From Planctomycetota bacterium (lineage in GTDB: Bacteria; Planctomycetota; UBA1135; GCA-002686595): DNA of 64,000 nt. The notes beneath the pieces are model-generated. The model was not told the DNA's origin. It ran no database searches and worked only from the letters and a program-made list of their open reading frames with translations. Shown piece by piece: positions 42,553 through 51,650 of the stretch (positions within the stretch are counted from its first letter, which is position 1; each line of letters starts with the position of its first letter). The translations under genes were made by a program, and so were the position numbers. The stretch is from contig JADHOC010000005.1 in NCBI GenBank assembly GCA_016779205.1, positions 1-64,000 of the forward strand, written 5' to 3'.

Positions 42553-43626
42553 TCATCGGGCGGCGCTGGATTCGGCCGGGGATTCACCCGGAGCCGCTTC
42601 CGGGGCGCCCCGGAAGCGGTCGTGGAGCCAGAAGGCCTCCTCCGGACGATGGAGAATGAGCCGCTCGAGCTCCGAATTGATCCGCGCGGCGATCGATTCG
42701 GGACCGAGCCCGACCAGCTCCTCTGGTTCGATGACCGCGGGGAAGCGGAGCTTGAAGCGCCAGGAGTCCAGCGCGTCCGTCCCCTCCGCCGAGTAGCACG
42801 CGTAGAACACCAGCGGCGCCTTGACCCGACGCAGCAGGACCCCCGCGCTCCGGTCGCAGGCGGCGATCCTCCCGAAGAAGGGCGCATAGACCGGCTTCTG
42901 GCGCGGTCGGTGATCGAGCAGCATCCCCACGGAAGCCCCCGCCCGCACCGCCGCCGGGACGGCCGCCATCGCCCCCCGGCGCGGGATGACTCGCATCCCC
43001 TGGCTCTCCCGGGCGAGCCGCAGGTCCCTGGCCACGAAGTCGTTGCGCGGCGCCTTGCCCACCCCGTAGCTGGGGCCCCACCCCATCCCCACGATGGCGG
43101 GACAGCACGCCTCCCAGAAGCCCACGTGGGCGGACAGCATGATGGCCCCCCCAGGGCGGTCCAGCACGTCCATGGCCTCGGGGCAGGCCTCGATCTCGTA
43201 GTGGTCGCCCAGGCGACCTCCCATGACCTGGCGCTCCACCCCCACCGCCACCAGGGCGATCCTCAAGAGGTGCCTCCAGGCCTGCGCCACGAGCTGGTCG
43301 ACCTCGGGGTCGCTGGCGAGCGGGAGGGCGGATCGGATGTAGTCCTCCGCCGCCCGGGTATGGCGCTTGTCCAGCGCTCGACCCGCGCCGGCGAGGGCCT
43401 TCACCAGCCCCCGCTGGAGAGTCCCCGGGAGCCATAGCGCGCTCTCCTGGGCCGCCTTCATGAGCACCTGCAGCGCCCTGTGTTTGACGCTGTGGAAGCG
43501 CCCCTCCTCGAAGGGCGGGACCTCCACGGGCCAATCGACCACGGGCGTCTCCAGGCGCACGTCATCGAAGCGGTGGATCCGCTCCAGGGGCGCCGCCTCG
43601 GAGGCGCGGTTCGGTCCCTCAGCCAT
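42553..43626 (-). CDS. Lipid A acyltransferase (LpxL/HtrB family)
   Basis: This 357-aa inner-membrane-associated acyltransferase probably adds a secondary acyl chain to lipid A. The HX4E catalytic motif is H167-V-G-F-W-E172 (LSAHVGFWEA). Other family strings are VGKAPRNDFVARDLRLARE, GASVGMLLDHRPRQKPVYAPFFGR and the C-terminal RPEEAFWLHDRFRG. The start chosen is ATG 43626, inside the lpxK end (8-nt overlap); ATG 43638 is an alternative. Confidence 0.88.
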   Translation of the reverse strand: MAEGPNRASEAAPLERIHRFDDVRLETPVVDWPVEVPPFEEGRFHSVKHRALQVLMKAAQESALWLPGTLQRGLVKALAGAGRALDKRHTRAAEDYIRSALPLASDPEVDQLVAQAWRHLLRIALVAVGVERQVMGGRLGDHYEIEACPEAMDVLDRPGGAIMLSAHVGFWEACCPAIVGMGWGPSYGVGKAPRNDFVARDLRLARESQGMRVIPRRGAMAAVPAAVRAGASVGMLLDHRPRQKPVYAPFFGRIAACDRSAGVLLRRVKAPLVFYACYSAEGTDALDSWRFKLRFPAVIEPEELVGLGPESIAARINSELERLILHRPEEAFWLHDRFRGAPEAAPGESPAESSAAR

Positions 43627-44758
43627 GGAGGCCCTCATGGATCGACGCTCGTTCGCGGGACCTCTGCGTGGGCGGGAGAGCGTCCAGCAGGGCGTCGAGG
43701 ATCGGCGCCCCGCGGGTGACCTCCATCTCCACATCGAGGACCAGCATCGACCGGGGCACCTCCACCCCTGGCAAACCCTCGAGCCGGGCCGCGTCCTTGG
43801 CGGTGGTCAGCGCGGGCCGCCCATGACCGAGCCCGTCGAGCTCCCCGGGAGCGAAGGCGTGGTGATCGGGGAAGCGGCGATGGGAGTGGACCACCGCGCC
43901 GAGCTCACGGACCGTGACCTCGAAGGCGCCGGGGTTCCCGATCCCGCTGAACAGGTCCACCTCAACCCCCTCCAGGTCCTTGAGCGGACGCCTCTCCCGG
44001 TCCGGGTCGTGCGCGTCGCGGTAGGCGACGGGGGCGTGCTGGGCGCGGAGCACGGGCACCCCCGGTGCGGCCCGCTCGACCCGTGCCTCCAGCTCCAACA
44101 GCGTCGCCTCGTCCACCGCGTCCGCGCGGGTCAACACCACCGCCGAGGCACGGCCCAGGGCCGCCATCGGCTCGCGCATGAGGCCGCGCGGGAGCGGCGC
44201 CTCCACGGGCCGACCGCCGCCGACGGGGGAAGGCAGACCGAAGGGCCTCAGGGCGTCGAGGAGGACCAGGTCCACGTCCCTCGCGAGCCGCCGGTGCTGA
44301 AAGCCGTCATCCACGAGGATCACATCGAGGCCGCGGTCCACGAGCTGCGACGCCGCCCGCACGCGGTCGCGGTCCTGGAGGTGCGGCACATCCGGGAGCA
44401 GGTCAGCGAGCATCCTTGCCTCGTCATTGGGCGCCGGACCGCCCGCCTCGTCCTCGGCGCCGTAGCCCCTGGAGACGATCCCCGCCCGCAGTCCGCGCTC
44501 GGCGAGACGCGCCGCCAACCACGCGATCATGGGCGTCTTGCCCGTCCCTCCGGCGACGAGGTTCCCCACGCTGACGACGGGGGCGCCGACCTCGAACGAA
44601 CTCAGCAGCCGCCGTCCGTACAGGAATGACCTGGCTCGCGCGATCGCGGAGAACAGCAGCGCCGGGACCCAGAGGGCCTCCGGCCACCCCCCGCGCTCGG
44701 CGAGGAGGCGATCATGGCGACGAGGGTGGGACGCTGAGGTCACCTTCTCGGCCGACAC
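43619..44758 (-). CDS. lpxK: Tetraacyldisaccharide 4'-kinase
   Basis: This 379-aa inner-membrane kinase phosphorylates the lipid A precursor at the 4' position. The P-loop is VGNLVAGGTGKTPM, followed by SRGYG and the DDGFQHRRLARDVDLVLLDA block. An N-terminal hydrophobic helix (ALWVPALLFSAIARARSFLY) fits membrane association. It is 10 nt after rpoZ and overlaps the acyltransferase gene. Confidence 0.93.
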   Translation of the reverse strand: MSAEKVTSASHPRRHDRLLAERGGWPEALWVPALLFSAIARARSFLYGRRLLSSFEVGAPVVSVGNLVAGGTGKTPMIAWLAARLAERGLRAGIVSRGYGAEDEAGGPAPNDEARMLADLLPDVPHLQDRDRVRAASQLVDRGLDVILVDDGFQHRRLARDVDLVLLDALRPFGLPSPVGGGRPVEAPLPRGLMREPMAALGRASAVVLTRADAVDEATLLELEARVERAAPGVPVLRAQHAPVAYRDAHDPDRERRPLKDLEGVEVDLFSGIGNPGAFEVTVRELGAVVHSHRRFPDHHAFAPGELDGLGHGRPALTTAKDAARLEGLPGVEVPRSMLVLDVEMEVTRGAPILDALLDALPPTQRSRERASIHEGLHG

Positions 44759-44768
44759 GGGGTGGACC

Positions 44769-44990
44769 TCAGAGCGAGGTCGGCGGCGCCTGGCTCTCCT
44801 CGTCGGGGATCAGCTCGATGAGACCGCGCTCCATCTCGAGGAAGGCGATCTTGATCGGGTTGGTCTCGCGCGTCTCGATCAGCGGCGAGGCGCCACGGAT
44901 CAACTCACGGACTCGCTTCTGGAGGAGAGCGGTCTTGTGGAACGAGCCCTGAACGGACTGCTGGAGGCGCTGCGGAAGAGTCAGGTCCAT
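44769..44990 (-). CDS. rpoZ: Probable RNA polymerase omega subunit
   Basis: This 73-aa protein has the omega-type pattern QKRVRELIRGASPLIETRE followed by NPIKIAFLEMERGLIEL. It helps assemble RNA polymerase. Length fits short planctomycete omega proteins. The start is ATG 44990. A TAACCT hexamer about 47 nt upstream on the minus strand may be its -10 box. Its place before lpxK is not the usual gmk-rpoZ pairing. Confidence 0.72.
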   Translation of the reverse strand: MDLTLPQRLQQSVQGSFHKTALLQKRVRELIRGASPLIETRETNPIKIAFLEMERGLIELIPDEESQAPPTSL

Positions 44991-45110
44991 GTCTGTGGTG
45001 CGCCCCCGGACATTCGGAGGGAGGGGGCGCAAGCGCGAGAGGTTAGCCCTGGAGGACCCACAGGGGGGCCGGGGATCCCGGGAAAACCGTCGGGGGCGCG
45101 CCTGGGGAGG

Positions 45111-46691
45111 TCAGAGGGGGATGTTGCCGTGCTTGCGCACGGGCCGGTTCTCCTTCTTGGTCCGCAGCAGCTCGAGGGAGCGGATCAGATAGGGGCGGGT
45201 CTTGGAGGCCTCGATGACATCGTCCACGAACCCGCGGGCGGCGGCCCGGTAGGGGTTGTTGAAGGTCTCGTCGTACTCGGCCGCCCGCTGCGCCTCGAGG
45301 GCGGCGGGGTCGTCCGCCGCCTGGATCTCGCGGCGGTGGATGATCTTGGCGGCACCGGCCGCCCCCATCACCGCGACCATGGCCCCGGGCCAGGCGATGT
45401 TGACGTCGGAGCGGATGTGCTTGGACGCCATGACGTCATACGCGCCGCCGTAGGCCTTGCGGGTGATCACGGTCAACAGGGGGACCGTCGCCTCGCAGTA
45501 GGCGTAGAGCAGCTTGGCCCCGCGCCGGATGATGCCGCCGTGCTCCTGATCCGTCCCGGGCAGGAACCCCGGCACGTCCTCGAAGGTCACGATCGGGATG
45601 TTGAAGGAGTCGCAGAAGCGGATGAAGCGCGCGCCCTTCTCGCTCGCCTCGCTGTCGAGGCAGCCGGCGAGGACCGACGGCTGGTTCGCGACGAGCCCGA
45701 CGACGCGGCCGCCGAGCCGGCCGAACCCCACGAGGAGGTTCTGGGCCCAGCCCTCCTGGACCTCGAACCAGGACCCCTCGTCGAGCACCTTGTCGAGGAC
45801 CTGGCGCATATCGTAGGGCTTCTGGGGATCCTCCGGGACGATGGTGTCCAGGGCCGCATCCTCGCGGTCCGAGGGGTCCTCGGTGGGCACGAAGGGCGGG
45901 TCCTCGGCGTTGTTCAGGGGGAGGTAGGAGAGGAGCTTTCGGAGGAGCAGGAGGCAGCTCTTGTCGTCGGGGGTCGCGAAGTGCGCGACGCCGGACTTGG
46001 CGCTGTGGACCGACGCGCCGCCCAGGTCCTCGCTGGTCACCTCCTCGTGGGTGACCGTCTTCACCACGTCCGGCCCCGTGATGTGCATGTAGGAGTTGCC
46101 CTCCACCATGGCGATGAAGTCGGTGAGCGCCGGGCTGTAGACCGCCCCCCCCGCGCACGGGCCGAGCACGCCCGAGAGCTGCGGGATGACGCCGGAGGCC
46201 TGGGTGTTCCGCCAGAAGATCTCCGCGTACCCGCCAAGGCTCTGGACCCCCTCCTGGATGCGGGCGCCGCCCGAGTCGTTCAGCCCGATCACCGGCACCC
46301 CCACCTTGAGCGCGAGGTCCATCACCTTGCAGATCTTCTCCGCGTGGGTCTCCGACAGGCTCCCGCCGAAGACGGTGAAGTCCTGACTGAACAGGTACAC
46401 CGGCCGGCCATCGATCCGGGCGTGGCCGGTGACGACCCCGTCCCCCAGGATCTTCTGCTGGTCCATGTCGAAGTCCGTGCAGCGGTGGGTCACGAACCGG
46501 TCGAGCTCGATGAACGACCCCTCATCCACGAGGAAGTCGATCCGCTCCCGGGCGGTCATCTTGCCCTTCGCGTGCTGCGCGGCGATGCGCTTCTCCCCGC
46601 CCCCGACGAGGCTCTGCTCCCGGGCCTCGCGGAGTCTCTGGACGGGGTCCTTGGCGGCGTCAGAGGGGCTCGCGGTGGAGTCGATGGTCAT
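45111..46691 (-). CDS. Acyl-CoA carboxylase beta subunit (propionyl-CoA carboxylase type)
   Basis: This 526-aa carboxyltransferase moves CO2 from carboxybiotin to an acyl-CoA. It shows [14 protein letters not shown], the two acyl-CoA-binding regions, [27 protein letters not shown] and [13 protein letters not shown]419 in GGAYDVM matches the position that selects propionyl-CoA in Streptomyces PccB. The terminal GNIPL is the family ending. No biotin carboxylase/biotin carrier gene lies in the window. Its own promoter may be TAAGAT at 46790-46795. Confidence 0.93.
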   Translation of the reverse strand: MTIDSTASPSDAAKDPVQRLREAREQSLVGGGEKRIAAQHAKGKMTARERIDFLVDEGSFIELDRFVTHRCTDFDMDQQKILGDGVVTGHARIDGRPVYLFSQDFTVFGGSLSETHAEKICKVMDLALKVGVPVIGLNDSGGARIQEGVQSLGGYAEIFWRNTQASGVIPQLSGVLGPCAGGAVYSPALTDFIAMVEGNSYMHITGPDVVKTVTHEEVTSEDLGGASVHSAKSGVAHFATPDDKSCLLLLRKLLSYLPLNNAEDPPFVPTEDPSDREDAALDTIVPEDPQKPYDMRQVLDKVLDEGSWFEVQEGWAQNLLVGFGRLGGRVVGLVANQPSVLAGCLDSEASEKGARFIRFCDSFNIPIVTFEDVPGFLPGTDQEHGGIIRRGAKLLYAYCEATVPLLTVITRKAYGGAYDVMASKHIRSDVNIAWPGAMVAVMGAAGAAKIIHRREIQAADDPAALEAQRAAEYDETFNNPYRAAARGFVDDVIEASKTRPYLIRSLELLRTKKENRPVRKHGNIPL

Positions 46692-46789
46692 GGGGCTCAG
46701 CGTTGTGGTGGTTCAGGGGATCCCGCAGGGGAGCCGGCGAGGGGCGGCGCCGCGATGGGCGCCACGCCGGGGGGGACCGCGCGGCGCAG

Positions 46790-46795
46790 ATCTTA
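46790..46795 (-). promoter_or_regulatory. Possible -10 element of the acyl-CoA carboxylase gene
   Basis: The minus strand reads TAAGAT, one of the best -10 matches in the window, about 98 nt upstream of the ATG. The -35 region has no good match. Confidence 0.35.
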
Positions 46796-46880
46796 CAGAG
46801 CCAGGGCCGCCGTGCCGCCATGATCAAGGGGGATCACCACCCCGCGGCCAGGGCGGGATCTGCATGAAAGTTGCGGCCCG

Positions 46881-46886
46881 TAGGGT
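46881..46886 (+). promoter_or_regulatory. Possible -10 element of the repeat-protein gene
   Basis: TAGGGT followed by GCCCCC is the same string type as seen at psd and kdsA. Here it is 41 nt before the preferred ATG, so the mRNA would have a short leader. Confidence 0.35.
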
Positions 46887-46927
46887 GCCCCCAGCGAACG
46901 CCCTCGGGCTCCCTTCCCGACGATCGC

Positions 46928-49900
46928 ATGAACTCCAAGACCCTCCTCGCCCTCGCAGGCGCCGCCGCCCTCGCCGCCATTGGCGCCATCCTCGTGCTCT
47001 CTGGAGGCGGACCGACCGCCGATGGCGAGTCCTTCGAGGCGGCCACCGTGGCACGCGCCGCCGGCCCCTCCGAGGATCAAGCGCCTCGTCCGGCCGAGAC
47101 GCTCGCCAACCTCGGCACGGAGCGGGAGAGTCGGGCGAGCGTCGAGCTCACCCCCGAGCCCCTGGAGCTCGACCTCGCCAGCGCCTCCAGCAACGTGGAG
47201 GACGACCGCGCTCGCCTCGTCGCCGTGGAGCTCCGGCTCCCCCCGGGGACCCCGGTGGACGACGAGCTGCGCATCATCGGCTGGTCCGAGGTGGAGGTCG
47301 ACGGTGAGGACATGGACTGGCGGGACGAGGGCATGCGGCGGCGGTTCCGGCGGCGCTCCTCTGGCGCCTCGGCCCTGCGGTCGATCGCTGAGTTCAGCGA
47401 CGAGGACGAGCTCCTCTGGAGCGTGTCCGCCGCCGCGCCCACGGGCGTGGTCGAGCTGCGCTTCGACGAGGGCGTCAAGGAGGGCTTGATCCAGCTCGAT
47501 GGTCGCTACCTGTTCCTCGCGGAGCCGGTGACGGTCGACCTGCAAGCCGGCGTGGACCGGGTGGTCCTCGAGCCCGAGCTGGGCGCGTGGGTCACCGGCA
47601 CGGTGCAGACCGGCGGGGTCGAGCTGGAGGCAGACGAGGACGGCAGCTACGGGACGGTCTCCCTCTCGGGTGGCACCATGAGCCGCGGTCGCGGGCGAGG
47701 CATGGGGTGGACGGACCGCCAGGCCGAGCTCGGCGAGGACCTCGCGTTCGAGTTCCGGGGCGTCCGCCCCGACCTCACCGTCACCGTCAGCGTCGACATC
47801 CCCACCCTCGCCCCGGGACGGAGCGAGGCCCTCGACCTCCAGCCGGGGGCTCGAACGAACTGCCCGATCCCCCTCAGCCAGGGCGGCGGGATCGCGGGCC
47901 AGGTCATCGACGAGGCCGGCATGCCCGTGGCCGGCGCCACCCTCCGCGCCTCTGGCCAGCGCGGGATGATGTTCGGCGGCAGGAGCCCCTCTCGGGAGGC
48001 GACCAGCGACGCCGACGGCGCCTACGAGCTGCGCGGCCTCTCCGCTGGGAACTACTCGGTGTCCGCGAGCCTCGACGACTGGCGGGGCGGCAAGACGGAC
48101 GAGCGGGTGGAGGTCGAGGACGGAATGACCCGCACCGGCACGGTCATCACGATGATCCGGGGGCTGGAGATCACCGGCCGCGTGCTGATGGCCGACGGCT
48201 CCCCCGCCGCCCGCGTCCCTGTCCGCCTCGAACAAGCACGCGCCGGAGGCGGCGAGGAGGGCGGAAGACGGGGCTTCTGGGGTGGAGGCAACCGCGGGCC
48301 GGAGCGCAAGGAGACCAACACCGAGGACGACGGGACCTTCCGCTTCGCCGCGCTCACGGAGACGGCAGCGCGGGTGGTGGCCACCGCCGAGCAGACCGCG
48401 GCGGACGGCTCCGAGTCCCAGCTGGTCGCGATCGCAGAGGACGTGGCGCCGGAGGGCAGCGAGCCCCTGGAGCTCGTGCTGCGGCCGACGCTGACCCTGG
48501 CGGGCGTGGTCCTCGACGACATCGGGGAGCCGGTCACCGAGTTCGAGGTGCGCGCCGCGCGCGAGGGCTACAGCTCCCGGTCCGGGGCTGGCGACGGGCT
48601 CCGAAAGACGATCACCACCGAGGACGGCCGCTTCAGCGTCGCCGGGCTGAGCGCCGGCACCTGGACCGTGTCCATTCGTGCGTCTGGCTACACCTCCCCC
48701 GAGGACCAGACCCGGACGGTGACCGTGCCCCAGGCGGGACCCGAGCCCCGCTTCATCCTCGAGCGCCGCGGCAGCGTGCGCGGCATCGTGGTCGGCCCGG
48801 GCGGCGCCCCCATCGCAGGCGCCACCGTGGCCTGGACCCAGAACCGCGGCGGGTTTGGCGGCGGCTGGGGCCGGCGTGAGGAGGGGGTGACCTCGGGCGA
48901 CGATGGCTCGTTCGAGCTCGAGGACCTCCGCCCCGGCGCGCAGAGCTTCGAGGCCTCCAGCGACGACTGGGCCAAGTCCGAGCCCGTCAGCGTCGAGGTG
49001 ATCGCCGGCGAGACCGCCGAGGGCCTGGTCCTCGAGCTCCGACGGGGCGGCACCATCAGCGGCATCGTGCGGGACGCAGAGGGCAACCCGTGGTCGGGCC
49101 GCCGGGTGACCTACGCCCAGGGCGGCGGCCCGATGGCCATGTTCGGCGGCTCGGACACGGCGACCACCGACGCGTCGGGGAGCTTCACGTTCGAGCGGGT
49201 GCCCCCCGGCCAGTGGACGGTCAACGCCTCCCCCGGCGAGCGGGAGATGTTCAAGACGTTCGAGGGGGCCAGGGACGAGAGCGCCTTCTTCGAGCTCATG
49301 GCCCAGAACCTCAGCCAGCAAGTCGACGTCGAGGACGGCGGGCAGGTGTTCGTGGAGCTCGGCGCGGAGCCCCGTGAGCCCGTCATCGTCATGGGCGAGG
49401 TCACCCGCGGCGGCACCGCCGTGAGCGGCGGCAACGTCACCTTCGCCCGGGAGGGCGGCGACCTGTTCGCCAACCTCAAGCGCGCCGATATCGAGGCCGG
49501 CACCTACCGCATCGAGCTCGACCGGCCCGGGGCCTACCTCGTGTCCGTGGAGCGGGGCTCCCGCCGGAACGGGTTCCTCATCGACGTCCCCGCGAGCGGC
49601 GAGCAGCGGGTCAACCTCGAGCTCCCGGAAGGGGGCATCGCCGGCCGGGTCACGGACTCGGACGGCCGCCCTGCCCCAGGGATCCGCGTCACGGCCGAGC
49701 CGAGCACGTCGTTCTCCTTCAACCGCTTCGACCCGCGCTCGGCCTCCACCGACGCGGACGGCCGGTACGAGCTGGGCGACCTGGACCCGGGCACCTATGC
49801 CCTCCGGGTCGGCAGCCGGGGCTGGGGCCGCGGCGGCGGCTCCACCGGCGACGCCTTCGGCGTGGCCCTGGTGGAGGGCGTCGAGGTGAACGCCACCTCC

Positions 49901-50488
49901 ATGACGGCCGGCGTCGACGTCCAGCTCTCCAGCCCGGGCCGGGTCATCGGCGTCGTGGTTGGACGGGACGGAGCCCCGGTGGCGGGCGCGACGGTCTTCG
50001 TCCGCGAGTCCTCCGGCCGACCGGTGGACGCCATCTCCACGGTCCGCAGCGGCGCCGACGGGCGCTTCACTTACTCCCGGGTCAACCCCGGCTCCTATGT
50101 GGTCAGCGCCCGAGGCGACGGCCAGGCGTCGGAGGGGGTGGCAGGCGTCCTCGTCAGCTCCGGCAAGGACACCGAGGTGCGCCTCGAGGTCGACGCCGCG
50201 AGCGACCTCGTGATCCGGACCGTCGAGGAGGACGACACCCCGGTGCGGGCGGAGGTGACCGTCGTGGACAGCGAGGGGCGGGAGGTCAGCGGCCTGGTGG
50301 GCACCGAGTTGTTCCGCTCCTTCGGTGAGGGGGTCTCCACCACGGAGCAACGCTTCGGTCCGCTGGCGCCCGGCCGCTACACGATCACGGCGACGGCCCA
50401 GGACGGCCGCACGGAACGCAAGCGCGTGACCGTCAAGGCGTCCCGGGACACCCGCACCCGGCTCCGCTTCGAGCCCGCGGGCGAGTAG
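46928..50488 (+). CDS. Large exported protein of carboxypeptidase-regulatory-like repeats
   Basis: This 1186-aa protein has an N-terminal membrane anchor or signal (residues 4-27, LLALAGAAALAAIGAILVL), a variable region, then about eight to nine Ig-like carboxypeptidase-regulatory repeats from residue 310 to the end. Each has the form GxVxDxxGxPVAGATV, TxxDGxYxLxGL, GxYxVxA; clear examples are GVVVGRDGAPVAGATVFV and GRVTDSDGRPAPGIRV. Such proteins are common in planctomycetes and act as surface scaffolds or adhesins. No enzymatic domain was found. The start is ATG 46928; a start 57 nt upstream is possible. Confidence 0.85.
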   Translation: MNSKTLLALAGAAALAAIGAILVLSGGGPTADGESFEAATVARAAGPSEDQAPRPAETLANLGTERESRASVELTPEPLELDLASASSNVEDDRARLVAVELRLPPGTPVDDELRIIGWSEVEVDGEDMDWRDEGMRRRFRRRSSGASALRSIAEFSDEDELLWSVSAAAPTGVVELRFDEGVKEGLIQLDGRYLFLAEPVTVDLQAGVDRVVLEPELGAWVTGTVQTGGVELEADEDGSYGTVSLSGGTMSRGRGRGMGWTDRQAELGEDLAFEFRGVRPDLTVTVSVDIPTLAPGRSEALDLQPGARTNCPIPLSQGGGIAGQVIDEAGMPVAGATLRASGQRGMMFGGRSPSREATSDADGAYELRGLSAGNYSVSASLDDWRGGKTDERVEVEDGMTRTGTVITMIRGLEITGRVLMADGSPAARVPVRLEQARAGGGEEGGRRGFWGGGNRGPERKETNTEDDGTFRFAALTETAARVVATAEQTAADGSESQLVAIAEDVAPEGSEPLELVLRPTLTLAGVVLDDIGEPVTEFEVRAAREGYSSRSGAGDGLRKTITTEDGRFSVAGLSAGTWTVSIRASGYTSPEDQTRTVTVPQAGPEPRFILERRGSVRGIVVGPGGAPIAGATVAWTQNRGGFGGGWGRREEGVTSGDDGSFELEDLRPGAQSFEASSDDWAKSEPVSVEVIAGETAEGLVLELRRGGTISGIVRDAEGNPWSGRRVTYAQGGGPMAMFGGSDTATTDASGSFTFERVPPGQWTVNASPGEREMFKTFEGARDESAFFELMAQNLSQQVDVEDGGQVFVELGAEPREPVIVMGEVTRGGTAVSGGNVTFAREGGDLFANLKRADIEAGTYRIELDRPGAYLVSVERGSRRNGFLIDVPASGEQRVNLELPEGGIAGRVTDSDGRPAPGIRVTAEPSTSFSFNRFDPRSASTDADGRYELGDLDPGTYALRVGSRGWGRGGGSTGDAFGVALVEGVEVNATSMTAGVDVQLSSPGRVIGVVVGRDGAPVAGATVFVRESSGRPVDAISTVRSGADGRFTYSRVNPGSYVVSARGDGQASEGVAGVLVSSGKDTEVRLEVDAASDLVIRTVEEDDTPVRAEVTVVDSEGREVSGLVGTELFRSFGEGVSTTEQRFGPLAPGRYTITATAQDGRTERKRVTVKASRDTRTRLRFEPAGE

Positions 50489-50494
50489 GCGGCT

Positions 50495-50539
50495 GGGCCT
50501 CGCGCGGCCGGGCCTCGCGCGGCCGGGCCTCGCGCGGCC
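50495..50539. repeat. Three perfect 15-bp tandem repeats
   Basis: GGGCCTCGCGCGGCC is repeated three times without a gap between the stop of the repeat-protein gene and the end of rluD. Each unit contains GCGCGGCC and GGGCC, so the array can fold and may act as a bidirectional stop. Confidence 0.85.
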
Positions 50540-50578
50540 GGGCCCGGATCAGGGTGTCGGGGCTCGGCGGGCCGGGCC

Positions 50579-51571
50579 TCAGCGGAGCGACCTCAGGCCC
50601 TCGATCAGCCCCTCCATGTCCGCCGGCAGCGGCGCCTCGAAAGTGACCGTCTCGCCGGTGTCAGGGTGGCGGAAGGAGAGCCGGCGGGCGTGGAGCGCGG
50701 GGCGCTCCATGCGGTGCACGCTCCTGGGCAGCGCGTGCTTCTGCGCGCTGCCATGGGAATAGGCCCGGTCCCCCACGATCGGCAGCCCCGCGTCCTGCAG
50801 GTGGACCCGGATCTGGTGGGTCCGGCCTGTGCGCGGGTGCGCGGCCACAAGGGTCGCCGGCCCGAGCTCCTCGACCCGTTCGATGAGCGTCTCCGCCGCG
50901 CGCGCCTCACCGCGCTCGACGAGCTCGTCCTCCAGCCCGGCGGGCACGACCCGCATGCGCTCGGGGTTCTTCGGGGACGCGCCGATGGCCCCCGTCCGCC
51001 ACTCCGAGTCGAAGCGGGGCGTGCCGTGCACCACCGCGAGGTACATCTTCGAGACCTCGCGCTCCTTGAACTGGTCCTTGAGGGACTGGAGCGCGGGGAG
51101 GGTCCGCCCCATGACGATGACGCCGCTCGTTAGCCGGTCCAGCCGATGGACGATCCCGGGCCGGTTGGCCCCTTGGACCTCCGGCAGCGGCCCGAAGCGC
51201 GCGACGGCGAGGTCGGACAGGGTCCCCCTCGTCTGGCGAGGGTTGGGGTGGCACACCAGGCCGGCGGGCTTGTTGATCACGATCACCGAGGCGTCCTCGT
51301 GGAGGATCTCCAGCTCGACAATCGCCTCCCCATCGACGTCGGTGGAGACCTCCTGGTCGGCCTCCAGCGTGACCACGACGGCGGCCCCGGCCTCCACCGG
51401 GGTGTTGGCTCGGCGGATCGGCTCTCCTGCGACCTTGACCGCGCCCCGCTTGATGAGGCGTTGGACCTGGCTCCGGGACTGGCCCTGGACCAGCGCCGCC
51501 AGGGCCACATCGAGCCGCGCTCCCCCCTGCTCTTCGGGGATCTCCAGGTTGAGTTCAGTGGGATCAGGCAT
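50579..51571 (-). CDS. rluD: Ribosomal large subunit pseudouridine synthase (RluD/RluC-like)
   Basis: This 330-aa enzyme modifies uridines in 23S rRNA. An S4 RNA-binding domain (about 15-75, ARLDVALAALVQGQSRSQVQRLI) precedes the RluA-type catalytic domain with the active Asp in VHRLDRLTSGVIVMG. The RTGRTHQIRVHLQDAG and RPALHARRLSFRHP motifs are also present. The start is ATG 51571. A TATCGT hexamer 22 nt upstream may be its -10 box. It is divergent from the HD-GYP gene, 79 nt apart. Confidence 0.93.
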   Translation of the reverse strand: MPDPTELNLEIPEEQGGARLDVALAALVQGQSRSQVQRLIKRGAVKVAGEPIRRANTPVEAGAAVVVTLEADQEVSTDVDGEAIVELEILHEDASVIVINKPAGLVCHPNPRQTRGTLSDLAVARFGPLPEVQGANRPGIVHRLDRLTSGVIVMGRTLPALQSLKDQFKEREVSKMYLAVVHGTPRFDSEWRTGAIGASPKNPERMRVVPAGLEDELVERGEARAAETLIERVEELGPATLVAAHPRTGRTHQIRVHLQDAGLPIVGDRAYSHGSAQKHALPRSVHRMERPALHARRLSFRHPDTGETVTFEAPLPADMEGLIEGLRSLR

Positions 51572-51637
51572 GGGGGTGGGCTCCGCGGCCGAGACGATAC
51601 CCGAACCTAGCCGCTTCCATCGGGCCCTCCCGACTGC

Positions 51638-51643
51638 TATCCC
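51638..51643 (+). promoter_or_regulatory. -10-like element 7 nt before the HD-GYP gene
   Basis: TATCCC ends 7 nt before the ATG, so transcription would begin at about the start codon. It deviates from TAnnnT at the last base. No Shine-Dalgarno sequence is present. Confidence 0.35.
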
Positions 51644-51650
51644 AGGGACG

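Noticed and set aside
46793..50350. 1185-codon open frame on the minus strand opposite the repeat-protein gene
   Set aside because: The plus frame has a signal peptide and repeated Ig-like modules, whereas the minus frame has no domain and a mirror-image composition.
50495..50539. Three perfect 15-bp repeats considered as a CRISPR array
   Set aside because: There are no spacers between units, the unit is too short, and no cas genes are in the window.
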